DNA of 64,000 nt from Acidobacteriaceae bacterium. Its GTDB lineage: Bacteria > Acidobacteriota > Terriglobia > Terriglobales > Acidobacteriaceae. Numbering within the stretch: the stretch's first letter is position 1; each line of letters starts with the position of its first letter. The stretch spans positions 9,690 through 73,689 of the forward strand of contig PLIO01000086.1 of assembly GCA_003140075.1 (NCBI GenBank), written 5' to 3'. Of the stretch, positions 8,321 to 16,439 are shown piece by piece. Both the position numbers and the translations under genes were made by a program. The notes below the pieces were generated by a model. That model saw only the letters and a program-made list of their open reading frames with translations, was not told where the DNA came from and searched no databases.

Positions 8321-10879
8321 TTGCACATGAATGGCCGAGTTATAGGTCACTATAGAATCGTCGAAAAAATCGGTTCGGGAGCCATGGGTGAGGTGTTCCG
8401 GGCTCGGGACGAACGGTTAGGGCGCGATGTCGCTCTCAAGCTGATCCGTCCGGCTTCCAGCGACAACCCTGATCATCTCCGCCGCTTCGAATTGGAGGCT
8501 CGCGCTGCGGCGGCTCTGAATCATCCGAACATTGTGGCCATCTATGATGTCGGACTAGACGAAGGTTCTCCTTACATCGTTTGCGAATTGCTCGAGGGCA
8601 AGACCCTGCGCAAAAGCCTTTCGGAGGGACCGCTGCCGGCTCGCCTGGCGTTGGACTACTCGCTGCAAATCGTCCAAGGTCTCATCGCGGCTCATGATCG
8701 CCGCGTCATTCACCGTGACCTCAAGCCGGAAAACCTGTTTGTAACCACGGATGGCCGGCTCAAGATCCTCGACTTCGGAGTGGCCAAGCTGCAATCTGCG
8801 CTGGGAGAATCCGGACGCTCCGTCGAAGACTTGACGACGGTAACCAGGAGTGGAGCGGTCGTCGGCACTGTCGCGTATATGTCGCCCGAGCAACTGCGCG
8901 GCAAAACGGTGGACCATCGCAGCGACATCTTCAGCGTAGGCACGATTCTCTACGAAATGCTGGCCGGGCGGCGGCCTTTTCGCGGCGAGACCGAGGTCGA
9001 CACAATTACTGCCGTCCTGCGCGAGGATCCTCCCGAGGTCCCCTTGGAGCAGGCAGGCATTCCCGTACCGTTCCGGCAAATCGTTGGTCATAGTCTGGAG
9101 AAAGAGCCCGAAAAGCGCTTTCAGTCGGCGCGTGACCTGGCATTCGCGTTGGAAACTCTTTCAGACACTTCTGGCGGACGGGCAAAAGGCTTTGGGCCGC
9201 CAAAGCTGCGAGCGAAGGTCCTGCCGTGGGCCCTATCGGGAGCGCTCCTGATCGTGGCACTCCTGCTTCTGGGCAGACAGGCGCAGCAAAAAACAATGCC
9301 GCCCGTCTACCGCCGCCTGACCTTTGATGAGGGCACTGTCTACGCGGCCCGCTTTGCGCCCGACTTTCGCTCGGTCGTCTACGGGGCGGCGTGGAACGGC
9401 AAACCGCTGCAGTTGTTCGCGACCGTTGGGGACTCTATATCGACTCAAACGCTCAACGTCACGGATGCAAACTTGTTAGCCATTTCCAAGACTGGCGAAC
9501 TGGCGCTGGTGCTTCACGGCGCCCACATGGCGCATCTTAAAATTGAAAACGGCACGCTGGCTCGCGCTCCTCTCGCCGGAGGTTCTCCCAGAGAGGTTCT
9601 GGAAGGCGTTACTTGGGCGGATTGGGGCGCAAATGGCGAATTGGCGGTCGTGCACCACGCTGAGGGCCGTGACCGGATTGAATACCCGATTGGCCATGTT
9701 CTATACCAAAGCGATGGCTGGATCAGCCATGTCCGGCTTTCTCCGCGAGCCGATGAGATTGCTTTCATCAACCATCCGTCGCTGTGGGATGACCGCGGAC
9801 TGGTTTGCCTCTTGGATCATACCGGACATTTCAAGATACTCTCTCCGCAGTATGACTCCGCGGACGGCCTGGCTTGGAGTGGCGATGGAAAGGAAATCTG
9901 GTTTACGGCCGCTGAGAATGGTTATACGCGCGGCTTGCTCGCCGTGGATACCGCAGGGGCTGCCAGGACCGTTCTAAGAATTCCGGCGGGGATGACCTTG
10001 CAGGACATAGCTCCAGATGGCCGAGCGCTGGTGAGCCTGGATGCCGAACGCCTGGTCATGGCAACCTCCGCACAGAAAGGCAAGGCGGTCGACATTTCCT
10101 CGCATGATTGGGATGTTGCGAAAGACATCTCGCGGGACGGCCAGTCCGTGTTGTTCGAGGATGCAAGCGAGGCCGCTCCTACTAACTATTCGGTGGCCAT
10201 TCGTAAAATCGACGGTACTCCGCCCGTTGTTCTGGGAGAAGGGAGCGCAGGCGGGCTTTCGCCGGACGGCAAATGGGCGATCTCCATTATCACCGGCAGC
10301 CCGGGGCGCGTGATGTTGCTTCCCATCGGCCCGGGTCAGCCTCGCACGATTCCGGTGAGTGGGCTGGAGCGCATCGAAAACGGCAACTCCCGCTTCCTCG
10401 CGGACGGGAAAACAATCACCCTCAACGGCAATCAACCCGGCCATGGAGTGCGCTGCTATCTCGTAGGCGTGGACGATGGAAAATTAACACCGATCACACC
10501 GGAGGGAACTACCGGCGGTCTAGTTTCGCCCGACGGCAAATACATGCTTCGGGCCAATGAAACCGGCGGGGTCGTGGTCTATCCCGTCGCCGGAGGAGCC
10601 CCGCATCCCATCCCGGATCTCGGACAAAGCTTTGTTCCTGTCCAGTGGTCGGAGGATGATGCTTCCGTCTATGGCTATCGTCGGGGAGACGTTCCAACCA
10701 AGGTGTACCGGGTCAACCTGGTTACGGGCCAACAAACGGTCATCCAGGAATTGCAGCCCGAGACGCTCAAAGGTGTGGTTTCGATCGCTCCTGTGGTCAT
10801 GAGCCGCGATGGCTCGCGGTTTGCATATGGCTATTATCAGGTCTTTTCCGTGCTGTACGTGATTTCCGGCTTGCACTAG
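8321..10879 (+). CDS. Membrane Ser/Thr protein kinase with C-terminal beta-propeller
   Basis: 852 residues if translation begins at the TTG at 8321. An ATG two codons later (8327) may be the real start. An N-terminal Hanks-type kinase domain covers about 10-275: glycine loop KIGSGAMGEVF, catalytic lysine in VALKLI (about K40), HRDLKPEN (131-138) and DFG (151-153). A single transmembrane helix lies at about 297-315 (LPWALSGALLIVALLLLG). The rest is a WD40/PD40-like propeller with repeated SPDGKW/SPDGKY strands, expected outside the membrane. This kinase-TM-propeller layout is common in Acidobacteriota. The activating signal and substrates are unknown. The gene converges on the oxygenase pair downstream. 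Confidence 0.92.
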   Translation: MHMNGRVIGHYRIVEKIGSGAMGEVFRARDERLGRDVALKLIRPASSDNPDHLRRFELEARAAAALNHPNIVAIYDVGLDEGSPYIVCELLEGKTLRKSLSEGPLPARLALDYSLQIVQGLIAAHDRRVIHRDLKPENLFVTTDGRLKILDFGVAKLQSALGESGRSVEDLTTVTRSGAVVGTVAYMSPEQLRGKTVDHRSDIFSVGTILYEMLAGRRPFRGETEVDTITAVLREDPPEVPLEQAGIPVPFRQIVGHSLEKEPEKRFQSARDLAFALETLSDTSGGRAKGFGPPKLRAKVLPWALSGALLIVALLLLGRQAQQKTMPPVYRRLTFDEGTVYAARFAPDFRSVVYGAAWNGKPLQLFATVGDSISTQTLNVTDANLLAISKTGELALVLHGAHMAHLKIENGTLARAPLAGGSPREVLEGVTWADWGANGELAVVHHAEGRDRIEYPIGHVLYQSDGWISHVRLSPRADEIAFINHPSLWDDRGLVCLLDHTGHFKILSPQYDSADGLAWSGDGKEIWFTAAENGYTRGLLAVDTAGAARTVLRIPAGMTLQDIAPDGRALVSLDAERLVMATSAQKGKAVDISSHDWDVAKDISRDGQSVLFEDASEAAPTNYSVAIRKIDGTPPVVLGEGSAGGLSPDGKWAISIITGSPGRVMLLPIGPGQPRTIPVSGLERIENGNSRFLADGKTITLNGNQPGHGVRCYLVGVDDGKLTPITPEGTTGGLVSPDGKYMLRANETGGVVVYPVAGGAPHPIPDLGQSFVPVQWSEDDASVYGYRRGDVPTKVYRVNLVTGQQTVIQELQPETLKGVVSIAPVVMSRDGSRFAYGYYQVFSVLYVISGLH

Positions 10880-10903
10880 CGCCGCACGGAGGCAATGCAC
10901 AGC

Positions 10904-11950
10904 TTAGTTAAGCGGCCCGGCAAAATCCGCAGGCACGTAATGGAAGAAGATGGACGTTGAAGTGTGTCCCGCGCCGAGAACATCGCGGTAGTGCGGCACC
11001 CTCGTTCCCCGGTAGACTAAGCCGTCTCCCAGAGCCTGATAAACCGTCACCGTGCCTTCGGCGGTATCGAGGCGGATCGGCCACGATGTTTCCAACTCCG
11101 GTTCGGGAGAGAAATCCAGACACAACGTAACGCTGAACTCGCATTGCTCCCGGTCCGTGTGCTTCTTCAGCTCGGCGCCGCTCAAATAAGACGCCAGATA
11201 AACATAGGAAGGCTTGATCGCTTCGCCGGCGATGGCCTTGACCGCATTCGCAATCTGGTGGTGGAAGAAGCGCGCCACTTTCTCGTTGTGGGCTACATAT
11301 CGCCTCGAACTCTGCTCGTCACCGAGCTTAATTGTTCCCCGCCGCAGAGCGTGCCGGTAGTAGCGACGCAAGGCGGCAAGATTAAAAGGGTGAATCAAGT
11401 TTTCGAGCGGTACGTAACCTTTCTCTCGAAACACCGAAGCGCGCTTCCTGACGATTTCCGACCACTCCGAAAGACGGAGTTCGGCGTGGCCTTCCGGTAC
11501 CAAGATGCCGGCCTCGGCCAGTAAGAGTCGCTCTTTGTTCGGAAGTGAAGCGGGCGCGGGTTCGCCCGCCCGAAGGCGCAAAACATCCGCTTCAAGTCGC
11601 GGACCGAGCCAGAACGGATGCAGAGATTCGGTAGCCGGGTCACGCACCCAAGCCACCGCACTCTGCAAGTGGAAACCTTCCAGCAAATCCCGATGCGATT
11701 CCAGTCCTGCCGGCATCTGTCCCGCACTCAAAACTGAACACTGAGGGTTGAGGAATAGCGGCTGAGACAGGAAGCGCTTTCGATGTTGTGAATCGAGAGC
11801 GCGCCGCGGAATCAGGTGCAACGGCAACTCGTCGAGCAGACAATAGAATTGTTCTGGAGGCAAGGCCGCGGTAAGCGTTTGCCGCGACCCTGCCCCCATC
11901 AGGCTTGCAATCCACTCAAGCCACGCCGTGTCTCTTACTTGTGAAGCCAT
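10904..11950 (-). CDS. Putative Fe(II)/2-oxoglutarate-dependent oxygenase
   Basis: 348 residues from the ATG at 11950 (MASQVRDTAW). An in-frame start at 11995 is possible but would overlap the preceding gene by 61 bp instead of 16 bp. The N-terminal ~200 residues are not recognised. The C-terminal part has a double-stranded-beta-helix look: YLASYLSGAELKKHTDREQ gives HxD (about H264/D266), and VPHYRD gives a distal histidine (about H320), the full facial triad. It overlaps the upstream PPG-repeat oxygenase gene by 16 bp, so the two are almost certainly cotranslated and act in one process. Substrate unknown; the catalytic family call is from motif reading only. Confidence 0.65.
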   Translation of the reverse strand: MASQVRDTAWLEWIASLMGAGSRQTLTAALPPEQFYCLLDELPLHLIPRRALDSQHRKRFLSQPLFLNPQCSVLSAGQMPAGLESHRDLLEGFHLQSAVAWVRDPATESLHPFWLGPRLEADVLRLRAGEPAPASLPNKERLLLAEAGILVPEGHAELRLSEWSEIVRKRASVFREKGYVPLENLIHPFNLAALRRYYRHALRRGTIKLGDEQSSRRYVAHNEKVARFFHHQIANAVKAIAGEAIKPSYVYLASYLSGAELKKHTDREQCEFSVTLCLDFSPEPELETSWPIRLDTAEGTVTVYQALGDGLVYRGTRVPHYRDVLGAGHTSTSIFFHYVPADFAGPLN

Positions 11951-13149
11951 CCGTTTAGTGTGAAGCGGCTGTCGGCGAATGTCCGGGAGGCACACTCTAC
12001 CGCGGTTATCTCATGCTTGACCGAACACGGGAAAAACACGATCTGGTTCTGCCGCGGCACAATCGTCTGGTAACCACTTGTGCCAAAAGGGCGCTCACTT
12101 TCCCGGCGCGAGTCATGCAGGCGCAATTCTCCGCCGTCGAACTGCCGCGGTTCGCGATGGAAAAAGTAGACGAAGGTCATCCGCCGCGAAGCCACCCTCT
12201 CTTGCGCGTCATCACAGTGCACATGAAAGAAGTCTCCGTCATTGCTCGCCGTAATCTGCACCTCGGTCCGCGTGACCGGAAACTGGTCGATCCCTAACTG
12301 ATCCAGCACTGTCGGCAGCACGCCCCGTATCCGGTCCAGAATGACTTCCTCATGCGGTCCCATATCCATCAGCACTCGCGACCGGCGATGGCTGTAATCG
12401 GTTACCCCTGGGTTTCCGCTGGGAGAAATCACTTCGCTGCCCCGAAACTCCGCCTCGTGTTGCAGCGTGTATTGGATGAGTTCGTCCAGTTCTTGTGGAG
12501 CGAGGAACTCGTCCAAGACGACGCACTGTGCCGCAGCGATCACAGACGCATCCAGCACCGCAACGCCGTTACCCGAATCGAAACCTGGTTCCGCGCCTCG
12601 ATACGCCACTACGGTCGAACGATGCACGCCCGGGGGCTGCGGCCCACCCGGGGGTTGCGGTCCGCTCGGCGCGTCCTCCGGCGGGGGCTCATTCACTCGA
12701 AAAGATCGGATGCCTGGGGGCTGCGGTCCGCCCGGGGGTTGCGGTCCACCCGGCGCATCCTCCGGCGGGGGCTCATTCACCCGAAGGGATCGGATGCCCG
12801 GGGGCTGCGGTCCACCCGGGGGTTGCGGTCCGCTCGGCGCGTCCTCCGGCGGAGGCTCATACACGCCAGTGGCGAAAGCTTCTCGTCCGCCCTCCGATGT
12901 TGCAGCGCGCGCCACTATCCTCTCCACGATGCTGCCACCCAACAGTGAAAACGCGCGCTGCGCCACCGTCTCACCCACCGAGCGCGCTATGATCGCGGCT
13001 ACAGCGGATTGCGTCTCCGGACTGCCGCTGGATGCGGCCCTGGCATTTTGCAGCAGACTCGTCATCAATTCCCGCTCGCGCGGGCTCAAGATTCGGTCAT
13101 CCTGCATTAACGTTTCAGAAAAAGCGTCGAGGATCTGTTTCGCGGTCAT
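11935..13149 (-). CDS. Prolyl-4-hydroxylase-like oxygenase with N-terminal PPG-rich repeats
   Basis: 404 residues from the ATG at 13149, which has GGGAGGAG eight bases upstream. A GTG at 13158 is too close to that site. The layout is: an alpha-helical-looking N-terminus (about 1-95), three near-identical 28-residue proline-rich repeats (about 98-181), then a catalytic domain (about 205-404). The catalytic residues are visible: HVHCDD gives HxD (about H311/D313), FPCSVKHEI gives the distal His (about H379), and ADSRFTLNGW gives the 2-oxoglutarate-binding Arg (about R395). This matches the prolyl-4-hydroxylase-like 2OG-Fe(II) superfamily. Each repeat holds two QPPG units, the sequence context favoured by collagen prolyl hydroxylases, so self-hydroxylation is a plausible inference. 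Cotranslated with a second oxygenase. Confidence 0.8.
   Translation of the reverse strand: MTAKQILDAFSETLMQDDRILSPRERELMTSLLQNARAASSGSPETQSAVAAIIARSVGETVAQRAFSLLGGSIVERIVARAATSEGGREAFATGVYEPPPEDAPSGPQPPGGPQPPGIRSLRVNEPPPEDAPGGPQPPGGPQPPGIRSFRVNEPPPEDAPSGPQPPGGPQPPGVHRSTVVAYRGAEPGFDSGNGVAVLDASVIAAAQCVVLDEFLAPQELDELIQYTLQHEAEFRGSEVISPSGNPGVTDYSHRRSRVLMDMGPHEEVILDRIRGVLPTVLDQLGIDQFPVTRTEVQITASNDGDFFHVHCDDAQERVASRRMTFVYFFHREPRQFDGGELRLHDSRRESERPFGTSGYQTIVPRQNQIVFFPCSVKHEITAVECASRTFADSRFTLNGWLHK
12607..12858 (-). repeat. Three 84-bp coding repeats (PPG-rich)
   Basis: Tandem units at 12775-12858, 12691-12774 and 12607-12690 encode EPPPEDAPSGPQPPGGPQPP followed by G and a seven-residue tail (IRSLRVN, IRSFRVN, then the diverged VHRSTVV). 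The units are nearly identical at DNA level, indicating recent duplication or gene conversion. Confidence 0.9.
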
Positions 13150-13321
13150 TGAACACACTCCTCCCTTGTCGTGTCTCGGACGTTTAAGTTCCAGTTGGGA
13201 AATTGAGGAGCGCTCTGGCGGAGACAGTAGCAGGAAACCGCGGAATTATCAAACAGATTTTGCTGTGGATATCTGATTTTGTTGTGCAGAAATGTAGTGG
13301 CGCTTTTAAGAACCGAAAAAT

Positions 13322-14017
13322 CTACCTGCCGGCCATCGCTCCCACCATCGAGTGGAAAACCTTCATCCCGTCGATGCAGCCCAGTTCCGGTTCGGCCGAT
13401 CGTTCGGGATGGGGCATCATGCCCACGACATTGCCCCCGGCGCTGCAGATGCCGGCGATATTGTCCAGAGAGCCGTTCGGATTAGCGGACGGCGAAACCT
13501 CGCCGAAGGGTGTCGCATAACGAAACACTACACGGTGATCCCGGCGCAATTCCTCCAGCGTTTCCTGATCGCAGAAGTAGTTCCCCTCCATGTGACCGAT
13601 CGGGATGGTCAATACTTCCCCCACCAAACAAGCGTTGGTGAAGGGAGTCGCAGCATTCTCCACCCGCACCTGCACCGGTTTGCAAACATATTTCAATCCG
13701 GTGTTGCGCATGAGAGCCCCCGGCAACAGACCCGACTCGCACAGGATCTGAAAGCCATTGCAAATTCCCAGCACCAACCCTCCACCCCCGGCAAAGCGGC
13801 GCACCGATTCCATGACCGGGGAAAACTTCGCAATCGCGCCCGTCCGCAGGTAGTCCCCAAAGGCAAAACCTCCAGGAACAATAATGGCGTCGCAGTTTTC
13901 CAGATCGTGCGATTCGTGCCAGAGAAAAGTTACCGGCTGCCTGGCGACTTGCTGAATCGTCCAGAAGGCATCGTGGTCGCAGTTGGAACCTGGGAAGATG
14001 ATGACGCCAAATTTCAT
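13322..14017 (-). CDS. purQ: Phosphoribosylformylglycinamidine synthase, glutaminase subunit PurQ
   Basis: 231-residue class I glutamine amidotransferase subunit that supplies ammonia to PurL in de novo purine synthesis. The nucleophile is in [10 protein letters not shown] (about C86), and the His-Glu pair is in [11 protein letters not shown] (about H203 and E205). The N-terminus [16 protein letters not shown] is the family start. Length is normal for the small PurQ type that works with PurS and small PurL. Neither purS nor purL is in the window. The next gene on the same strand (the PPG-repeat oxygenase) starts 172 bp downstream. Confidence 0.93.
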   Translation of the reverse strand: MKFGVIIFPGSNCDHDAFWTIQQVARQPVTFLWHESHDLENCDAIIVPGGFAFGDYLRTGAIAKFSPVMESVRRFAGGGGLVLGICNGFQILCESGLLPGALMRNTGLKYVCKPVQVRVENAATPFTNACLVGEVLTIPIGHMEGNYFCDQETLEELRRDHRVVFRYATPFGEVSPSANPNGSLDNIAGICSAGGNVVGMMPHPERSAEPELGCIDGMKVFHSMVGAMAGR

Positions 14018-14086
14018 CGCCTGTCCTTTGTCCTTGGTGTGGGATTTGAGGTCAGTTTAGCACGCCAGGTTTCCCGGCTATAGCGA

Positions 14087-14126
14087 AAAGCCCTGCATCA
14101 CGTTTGAAAGCCCTGCATCACGTTTG
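14087..14126. repeat. Perfect 20-bp tandem duplication
   Basis: The unit AAAGCCCTGCATCACGTTTG occurs twice back to back (14087-14106 and 14107-14126), just upstream of a GTCATTCCGAGCGAAGCGAG-type dispersed repeat fragment at 14125-14150. Confidence 0.9.
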
Positions 14127-14222
14127 TCATTCCGAGCGAAGCGAGGAACCTTGGTTTCGCCCGCAGCACCCCAACTCATGTGGAGACGGCCGCCTCGGCC
14201 GTCAGCGGAGCTAAGCGACGCC

Positions 14223-14277
14223 GGGTGCCCCATTTCTCGCGTTCTGTGCGAGAAGTGGGGCTTTTCCGCTGGCACCC
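14223..14277 (+). repeat. REP-like palindromic element, copy 1
   Basis: Starts GGGTGCCCCATTTCTCGCG, with a short loop, then CGAGAAGTGGGGCTTTT and a closing CACCC. It forms a strong hairpin. It lies just beyond the 3' end of the broken REP-associated transposase. Confidence 0.85.
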
Positions 14278-14286
14278 TCCCGACAC

Positions 14287-14808
14287 TCACCCTGCGCTCC
14301 TCCGAATCTTCTCCTCCCACCAAATCCAGTCGTTGATCCGAACCAGTCCAGCCTCTCCGTAGGCATAAGACCGGTAACTGCTCCACCGCCAATCCTCAGG
14401 ACTCGCCACCAGCCCGCGCACAACCGGATTGCGATGCATGTACTTCAGCTTCTCAACCTCTTTCCGTTGGCTCCACAGATTGAAATCGTAGAAACGACGT
14501 TGCCAGAAATGACCGGAAAATTCACCTCGCGTGGCCAGTCGCCGGGAGACGCCCAGCTTCACACCCTGAATCACCGTTGAGGGATTGCCAAGGATCAATG
14601 ATAGGCTCGGAAATCACCAGATGCACGTGCTCGGGCATGACCACGTATCCGATCACGGCAAAACGGTAGCGATCGCGCATCCGTTCCAGGACAGCAAGAA
14701 GCAGTCCCGGCGCGCGACAGCACCGAGCAACGGCCTACGCCCGTAGCAACTCCAAGTGACGTAATGGAGGCCTCCCGTGCCGTAATAACGCTTCAAGCCC
14801 CAAGGCAT
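14287..14808 (-). pseudogene. Broken REP-associated tyrosine transposase (RAYT, Y1/HUH family)
   Basis: The reading begins at an ATG at 14808 (MPWGLKRYYGTGGLHYVTW), typical of RAYT N-termini. It then shifts frame near RRD (about 14705-14715) to continue LLLAVLERMRDRYRFAVIGY and the HUH motif MPEHVHLVISEP. It shifts again near 14600 to the C-terminal segment (ILGNPSTVIQ ... FWQRRFYDFNLW ... LKYMHRNPVVRGLV ... DWRWSSYRSY). At least two frameshifts separate three homologous blocks, so no intact protein is possible. RAYTs are single-copy enzymes that mobilise REP palindromes, and such palindromes flank this relic. Confidence 0.85.
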
Positions 14809-14893
14809 GAAGAAACACTACACACGACTGCGGAACCATTTCTGCGACGAATGAACATCGGAGTGCGAATTCCGGCCAGCGTGACCTCTAAGC

Positions 14894-14937
14894 CAAAAGC
14901 CCCACTTCTCGCAAAGAACGCGAGAAATGGGGCACCC
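14894..14937 (-). repeat. REP-like palindromic element, copy 2 (inverted)
   Basis: The same palindrome in the opposite orientation: AAAAGCCCCACTTCTCGC, a loop, then GCGAGAAATGGGGCACCC. It lies on the 5' side of the RAYT relic, so the relic is bracketed by oppositely oriented copies. Confidence 0.85.
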
Positions 14938-15004
14938 GGCGGATTCGGCAGTCGAAATAAGAAAATGGAGTAGCCGTCGATTTTCGGTCTCCCGAACGAC
15001 CCAC

Positions 15005-15034
15005 TTGACACAATATATACACCACGCATAAGAT
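15005..15034 (+). promoter_or_regulatory. Predicted promoter of the 84-residue small gene
   Basis: A perfect TTGACA at 15005-15010, an 18-bp spacer, and TAAGAT at 15029-15034. A Shine-Dalgarno GTGGAGG follows at 15039-15045 with the ATG at 15053, so any leader is very short. Confidence 0.5.
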
Positions 15035-15052
15035 AACCGTGGAGGCAAGAAC

Positions 15053-15307
15053 ATGCGGAGCAAGAAGATATCGTCGGCAAGGATCGAGAGAAAGGCTCCG
15101 GTCACAATTCGAGCGTTGATGGCTCGCCTCAACCGTCGCGACGATGTTCGAGTCGAGAAGTATTATCAGCGAGAAGCGAAGGAAGATTTGTTTGTCCTTC
15201 ACCTCCGAGGTGAGGACAGAGAGCTGATTGCGCGTCAGGATTTGATCCTCTTCGCACTAGAGCACGACGTATTGGACCAGTTTGAGGAAGTGGTAGGCCC
15301 GAGCTGA
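15053..15307 (+). CDS. Unrecognised small protein (84 aa)
   Basis: 84 residues starting MRSKKISSARIERK. Coding status is supported by a good ribosome binding site (GTGGAGG, 8 bp from the ATG) and a consensus-like promoter just upstream. The N-terminus is basic (RSKK, RIERK, RLNRRDDVR), the middle is mixed (YYQREAKEDLFVLHLRGEDRE), and the C-terminus is acidic and leucine-rich (DLILFALEHDVLDQFEEVV). There is no signal peptide, membrane segment or metal motif. It lies in a repeat-rich accessory island between REP copies 2 and 3. I do not recognise the family. Confidence 0.55.
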   Translation: MRSKKISSARIERKAPVTIRALMARLNRRDDVRVEKYYQREAKEDLFVLHLRGEDRELIARQDLILFALEHDVLDQFEEVVGPS

Positions 15308-15409
15308 TCACCGACCAGCGCGGGAGCCTGTGCTGTGTACCGACCACCGACACGAACAGCCTTGTAGAGTCGTCGCCGGGGTTCTACAAAAGGGATGTTC
15401 TATAAAAGG

Positions 15410-15465
15410 GGATGTCAAGAAAAAACACTTCCCCCAATTCCCAGGAAGGTGTTTTTCTGACATCC
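15410..15465. repeat. Long imperfect inverted repeat
   Basis: Arms GGATGTCAAGAAAAAACACT and AGGTGTTTTTCTGACATCC, with CCTTCC-type pairing closing toward the loop, can form a stem of roughly 20 bp. It lies downstream of the 84-residue gene. It could serve as a terminator in either direction or be a mobile relic. Confidence 0.6.
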
Positions 15466-15533
15466 GGCCGGGTGCCCCTCGATAAGAGCGAAGGCGGTGT
15501 CAAGGACAAAAATATCCTGTCGGTGTTTTTGCC

Positions 15534-15587
15534 GGGTGCCCCATTTCTCGCGTTCTGTGCGAGAGGTGGGGCTTTTCGCTGACACCC
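15534..15587 (+). repeat. REP-like palindromic element, copy 3
   Basis: Same sequence as copy 1 with small changes (GGGTGCCCCATTTCTCGCG ... GCGAGAGGTGGGGCTTTT ... CACCC). It is followed at once by a 30-bp remnant of a RAYT 5' coding region (15591-15620). Confidence 0.85.
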
Positions 15588-15590
15588 TCC

Positions 15591-15620
15591 TCCAAGTGAT
15601 GTAATGGAGCCCTCCGTGCC
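15591..15620 (-). pseudogene. Short remnant of a second RAYT gene
   Basis: TCCAAGTGATGTAATGGAGC and the following CCTCCGTGCC closely match the segment of the RAYT relic at about 14750-14780 that encodes GTGGLHYVTW. Only about 30 bp survive next to REP copy 3. Confidence 0.6.
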
Positions 15621-15621
15621 C

Positions 15622-15975
15622 TTAACTTCCCAATCGCGGAAACATGCCGTACCAATCCAAGTATCGGCCCCTCTTCTGCTCATCGTCGGTGCTACACAAC
15701 CAATACTTGACATCGGGAGGCATAGGTAGATCGGTATGTTCCCCGTGTTTCCACGTGTGCGAATCGTAAATCATCCGGATAACCCGCTCCCCGTTCTCTT
15801 CATAAACGAAAACGACAACGCGCGGTTGACCGGGTTCTAATGCGACCATTCGGTCCCCCAGGATTTTGACCTTCGTTTCGTCGTCCGCCCAACCCTCATT
15901 GCTGTAGAGCGTCAAATGCGTTCCCTCAGGCAAACGGAGTTCGGCATCAGGGATTCGTTCTTTTTGGTTGGACAT
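15622..15975 (-). CDS. Unrecognised protein (117 aa)
   Basis: 117 residues, MSNQKERIPDAELRLPEGTH at the N-terminus, soluble, no signal peptide. It looks like a compact beta-rich protein: VKILGDRMVALEPGQPRVVV and FVYEENGERVIRMIYDS are alternating strands, followed by WKHGEHTDLPMPPDVKYWLC. Composition and codon use look genuinely coding. It sits in the accessory island, 76 bp from a divergent small gene. Family not recognised. The 3' end lies two bases from the second RAYT remnant, so the end of the gene may have been altered by insertion. Confidence 0.55.
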   Translation of the reverse strand: MSNQKERIPDAELRLPEGTHLTLYSNEGWADDETKVKILGDRMVALEPGQPRVVVFVYEENGERVIRMIYDSHTWKHGEHTDLPMPPDVKYWLCSTDDEQKRGRYLDWYGMFPRLGS

Positions 15976-16051
15976 TATGCCTCGAAAAAACCCTTGCGCT
16001 TCTCAATAGTATACTTGGCAAAAGGTAGCGATCCAATTTCAGAAGGTGACC

Positions 16052-16273
16052 ATGCGAAAGAGCAAAGGCAAGGCTGGACAAAAGGCGCGTAGCACATATC
16101 TGGAGGCGGCGTTCTGGCGCGACACTGGCGGGACTGCAATCCACCTTGCCACCAATGACCCCGATGCACCTTCCACGTTTCGCGTTCTAGTGCGAAAAGA
16201 TGGCACTAAAACTAGCGGCCACCCCTCGCTATGGAGGGAACTAGACAAATGTCTCAAGCTGAGTGGCATGTGA
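16052..16273 (+). CDS. Unrecognised small basic protein (73 aa)
   Basis: 73 residues from the ATG at 16052 (MRKSKGKAGQKARSTYLEAA), preceded by AGAAGG. A GTG two codons upstream (16046) is a weaker option. The sequence continues AFWRDTGGTAIHLATNDPDA and FRVLVRKDGTKTSGHPSLWR, resembling a small beta-hairpin-rich protein. No membrane or signal features. It lies in the accessory island and its 3' end abuts the integrase remnant on the other strand. Function unknown and coding status moderately uncertain. Confidence 0.45.
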   Translation: MRKSKGKAGQKARSTYLEAAFWRDTGGTAIHLATNDPDAPSTFRVLVRKDGTKTSGHPSLWRELDKCLKLSGM

Positions 16274-16275
16274 AG

Positions 16276-16428
16276 CGCGCTTTGGCCCTTGCGCTTCTTA
16301 GCCCACGCCGCGGTCACCAGACTGTCTAGCCGGTCCTGCCTACCCTTCATCCATTTCGAGTAATGGCATTCCGTGGTCTTAATGGACTCATGACCTAGCA
16401 ACTTTGACACTTCCTCCGAGTTTCCTAG
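16276..16428 (-). pseudogene. C-terminal remnant of a tyrosine recombinase (integrase)
   Basis: The minus strand encodes GNSEEVSKLLGHESIKTTEC followed by HYSKWMKGRQDRLDSLV. This is the box II end of a phage-type integrase: LGH...KTTxxHY with the conserved His and the nucleophilic Tyr. Nothing of the catalytic core upstream remains, since homology stops abruptly near 16428. The segment is a dead end of an integrated element and marks the island's mobile origin. Confidence 0.75.
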
Positions 16429-16439
16429 TGCTAGAATCG

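Noticed and set aside
12607-12858. CRISPR-like direct repeats
   Set aside because: The repeats are in frame, coding and directly tandem with no spacers. No CRISPR array was seen anywhere in the window.
12467-13276. 269-codon plus-strand frame with Gly-rich repeats (PGGCGPPGGCGP) opposite the PPG-repeat gene
   Set aside because: Antisense of the repeat; the minus-strand frame has catalytic motifs and a ribosome binding site, this one has neither.
14287-14598. Intact small gene of 103 codons
   Set aside because: It begins in the middle of the RAYT homology after a frameshift, so it is part of the pseudogene and not a gene of its own.
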